A stretch of 64,000 nt of DNA. Origin: Hemileia vastatrix. Its lineage: Eukaryota; Basidiomycota; Pucciniomycetes; Pucciniales; Zaghouaniaceae. The translations under genes and the position numbers were made by a program. Every line of letters starts with the position of its first letter. The stretch's first letter is position 1. The notes beneath the pieces are model-generated. The model did no database searches, was not told the DNA's origin, and saw only the letters and a program-made list of their open reading frames with translations. Below, piece by piece: positions 60,865-64,000 of this stretch. The DNA lies in assembly GCA_030280995.1 (NCBI GenBank), contig JASXTE010000015.1, positions 6,249,001-6,313,000 on the forward strand. Direction: 5' to 3'.

Positions 60865-63075
60865 ATGAGTGCTCCCCAGGACAGTGTAAGTGAAAAGCCT
60901 GCTTATAATACCAGGTCTAAAGCTAACAAAAACTTTCCAGGACATCACCATGGAGGGCAAACAGTACCCCCAGGCAGAAAGCATGAGTATAGAGGAAAAG
61001 GACGCCCTCTTAAAAAAGATAACTATAAAAAAGATGTCTCCTCATCTTCAGGATCAACTGTCCCACCTGGCCAAACAGATTCTGAAGTTGGAGGAATCAA
61101 AATCACTCATGTTCAAAGAGGTAGATCAGTTTCAAAACAATTGCAAGGTAGGGTTTCAGCAGATGAATCAGGCATTGGCAGAATTAAAGGGAGGCCAGCC
61201 CAGTCAGTCAAATCAGCAACCCTCTATCCAAGGCGGGTCAACTCACTCCCAGGATAAAATCCTGGTAGACAAATGGAAATGGGACTATTTTCACCAACAG
61301 TGGACAAGCCACAGTTGCAACAGGGATCCACCCCCTCATCTGACTTCTTCAGCTCACCCTTACAAAGGAAAAAAGCGCCAAAAATCAAGACTGGAAACCA
61401 TCCCTTGGTAAGTAGATTACCCTCTCAGATTGAACATAATACTGATAATTACAATATAGGTAAATCTTTTGATGTTAAATCTGTGCAAAAAATAGAGGAG
61501 GATTTAAGAAATTTAGGTTTTAGAGTAGATACACCTGACTTGTCTTTTGTCCACAATAACAGTACTATTTACAATGATAATAAAATTAACCCTCAGTTGC
61601 AACCACCTACTAGTGAGATGAGAAGTTCACAGGAGAGTGAAAGAATTAAAAAGGAGGACATGGAATATTTTAACAATAATCCAACTGTCCATAGAATTGT
61701 TTCAGCATTGTGGAATAGAATGACTGATTGTGAGGAACAGACAGTTAAGCTCACTAGTGATACAATTTCATCCTTGACATTAAACATTTCTCAATTAGCA
61801 ACACGTAACAAAGAATTAGAGAAAGAACATTTGTCTCTAACTCTTAAATATGATTCATTGAGTAATAAATATAATGACATTTCAAAAAAATTCTGTAAGT
61901 TAGAAAAATTATATGAAACACATTTATTAAAAACTGAATCAAGAACAAAGTTATCTTTTGCCCAGACAAATCAAAGTGTCTCTGAGTTGCTACAAAGATT
62001 AACTAAAGTTGAGATTGAAACTGCCAATCTACTAATGAACCAGGATAATCATATGTATAATCAATATAATAATAATCCTTTCATTGAAAAAAGTGAATCT
62101 CATTCCTTCCCTATACCACCACAATTAAAACCATCTGGTGGTAGTGTCAAATCTGAAAATGTAAGTCACAAATCCGTACAGGAGGAAATACAAGACCATT
62201 TATCAAAAGTGAATGAGTTGTTGAATTTACCTAAGATTAGTGAGATAAAATCCAATCAGAAAAACTGGCCTAAGATAGATCAGTACCCAACTTATGATGG
62301 GGAAGCCAGCTCTGATTGGCAACATTTTATTCAAAGAATTGACAACTTGAAATTCTCATATAAGTTACCAGATGAAGAGATAACATCAAAATTAATTTCT
62401 TTATTTAAGGATGTTGCTTTATTATGGTTTGAAGCTGTCTTAAGTGAGGGTAGAGACTACTCTTGGGCTGAATGGAAACAACTTATTGAAAAACAATTTG
62501 GAGGTTCTAAATTCAGGCTTACTCAGCAGAGACTTTATGAGAAGACTTGGTATAATCCGTTGAATGGTGACAAACCTATGGTATTTTTAATGAATTTAAA
62601 CAAAATATTAAAAGCCATTGAGCCTCATATGGATTTTAACTTATGGAAAGATAAGATAATATATAAATTACCTATATCTGTCAGAGATATTGTTGTAGCT
62701 AGAACATTAAATGTTACTGAATATTCTGACTTTATTAATATTTGCAATGAAATATTATTAAACCATAAGTATGAATCAAGGTATTCCACTTATAAACAAA
62801 ATGTTGAACCTGTAAAAACTCAGAATTCAAAAACATTTCAGGAGAAGCAGAAAAGACCTACTGCACCTGTAGTACCCAAGAAGTATGAAACAAATACTTG
62901 TTATAAGTGTAACATACCATGGGTAAAAGGTCACAAATGTGAGAAAAACATAAATATTGTTGAAAATCAACGTCAATCTGAAACTGAAACTGAAAAAAGT
63001 AAAGAATCAAGTGATTATGACAGCAATATCTCATATAGTGATGAAAATGAAGTCTGTATGTTGGAAGATGATTAG
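60865..63075 (+). pseudogene. Gag (to the nucleocapsid knuckle), B4, two nonsense codons
   Basis: Begins MSAPQDSVSEKPAYNTRSK. The frame is interrupted at TAA 61255-61257 and then runs 61258-63075, ending in TAG 63073-63075 where B2 and B3 have Leu. Order: basic Ser/Gly-rich N region; long helical region about 61650-62250 with heptad-like Leu (LEKEHLSLTLKYDSLSNKYN); capsid (SDWQHFIQRIDNLKFS, LWFEAVLSEGRDYSWAEWKQ, LPISVRDIVVARTLN); and knuckle CYKCNIPWVKGHKC near 62900. Capsid plus knuckle assemble the particle and bind RNA. Confidence 0.82.
60950..61411 (+). CDS. Open frame overprinted on gag, B4 version (153 aa)
   Basis: ATG at 60950 in the context ATCACCATGG, +1 frame of gag, the same 85-base offset from the gag ATG as in B3. 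It encodes MEGKQYPQAESMSIEEKDAL, a helical stretch (LQDQLSHLAKQILKLEES), a Trp block (KWKWDYFHQQW), HPYKGKKRQK and terminal PW. The gag frame over the same DNA has a TAA at 61255; this frame has none. Its TAA overlaps GGTAAGTAG. Function unknown; a Gag N-terminal module or an accessory protein are possibilities. Confidence 0.55.
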   Translation: MEGKQYPQAESMSIEEKDALLKKITIKKMSPHLQDQLSHLAKQILKLEESKSLMFKEVDQFQNNCKVGFQQMNQALAELKGGQPSQSNQQPSIQGGSTHSQDKILVDKWKWDYFHQQWTSHSCNRDPPPHLTSSAHPYKGKKRQKSRLETIPW

Positions 63076-64000
63076 TCCATCTTTGAAAATCCAATATTAG
63101 ATATGGACTCAAATGAATCTTTAATGAACTTTGAGGATGCTGAAATCATTAAGGATATACAAGCTGGTAACTTTAGAACGACACCTATCACCCTTCCAGC
63201 TATCATTTCTGGTGAAAATGTTAATATAGTACTGGACACAGGAGCTGCTGGCTCTGTTGTTTCCACTAATACATTACAGAAAATTGATAGTGAATATAAG
63301 TTTAAGTTTGAACCACTTCAAAATAAAAATTGGAGAGGTTTTGGATCAGTACTACATCCCATTGGTAAATACAAAGCTTCTGTTTTCATTAAACACCAAC
63401 ATGGTTATGTAAGGGTAACTTTTGACTTTGTAGTAATGGATAATACTAACTGTAGTAACTGCTTTATCATTGGAAATGATATTCTGACTAAATTTGGTGT
63501 AAAATTAGACCCTGCTAATAACAATTTTACAATTGGCATGAATGGTAAGAGGAAATTTAAAATAAATTCTTTTAACACAGTCTTACACATTGAGTCAGTA
63601 ACAAATTCCCCATGTAAAGGAAGAGAATCCAATGAGATGGAACTTCTGGAAACAGAAATTTCAAAAGCATCATTTGGCACTCAGATAAGTAAAACTGAGA
63701 AAGATAATATTTTGGAAATAATTAAAGCTTTTTCAATGGCTTTTGCACATGGTAAAAATGAACTTGGCCTTGTAAAAGATCATGAAATGAAGATTAGTTT
63801 AACCTGTGATATGGATAATATTCCTGCTATTCTTAAAAAGAAACCATACCCTGCTTCACCAATGAAGAGGAAAGACATAGAGGAAAATATTAAGATGTTA
63901 TTAAAAATGAACATTCTTGAGAAGGTTGAAACTACACCAAAATATTGTGTAATATCACCAGTGCTAATTTCTTATGAACAAGATAAAGCAACACTGTGCG
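63076..64000 (+). CDS. Protease and start of reverse transcriptase, B4, partial
   Basis: Same frame as gag, open to the window edge (308 codons). Protease active site LDTGAAGSVVS near 63230; FIIGNDILTKFG near 63460; then linker KGRESNEMELLETEIS, where B2 and B3 have two stops; then the RT N-terminal part (KKKPYPASPMKRKDIEENI, YCVISPVLISYEQDKA). The catalytic YIDD lies beyond the window. Confidence 0.82.

Larger units (their letters stand above)
59178..64000 (+). mobile_element. Family B retrotransposon B4, 3' part off the right edge
   Basis: 5' LTR, leader, gag, protease and the start of RT. It has only two visible nonsense codons, at 61255 and 63073, in over 3.1 kb of a single frame, so it is the best-preserved B copy here. 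Confidence 0.88.

Overview
The window is repeat-rich, AT-rich eukaryotic DNA with no convincing host gene. Most of it is long-terminal-repeat (LTR) retrotransposons of the Ty3/gypsy class and large non-coding tandem arrays. The reverse transcriptase, the H-H-C-C/DDE integrase, the CCHC knuckle and a chromodomain-like C terminus mark the main family as chromovirus-like. The style of the integrase C-terminal half recalls elements of basidiomycete rust fungi, which have large AT-rich genomes; that host guess comes from memory and was not checked.

Two related families are present. Family A (minus strand, 1-6015) shows its 5' LTR, a repeat-filled leader, gag and pol through reverse transcriptase; its 3' end lies off the left edge. 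It is inserted in the integrase of B1, a minus-strand family B copy (6016-10844) that has lost about 2.35 kb of gag. B2 (17789-26465, plus) has a truncated 5' LTR and rearranged 3' LTRs. B3 (27806-36857, plus) is a complete element with two LTRs of about 1175 bp, primer-binding site, polypurine tract and a 5-bp target duplication (AACAT). B4 (59178 to the right edge, plus) is the best-preserved coding copy. All copies carry nonsense or frameshift mutations. A solo family-A-like LTR lies at 56079-56864.

Between the elements are two collinear, duplicated satellite arrays (10845-17788 and 44594-53570). Their units of about 610 bp each centre on a palindrome that is perfect over 46 bp in several units. 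The remaining spacer holds a decayed Helitron-like replicase N-terminal region (40660-41385), G-rich, 85-bp, 34-bp and ATGCAT-type repeats, and a 198-bp insert flanked by an exact 18-bp duplication inside the B3 5' LTR.

The most novel signal is a second reading frame (+1 relative to gag) overprinted on the N-terminal part of gag. It is open in all three B copies that retain gag and in the divergent family A. It ends in a conserved tryptophan/HPY/PW pattern and, in B3 and B4, begins at a CACCATGG context. In the three B copies the gag frame over the same DNA is broken while this frame is not.
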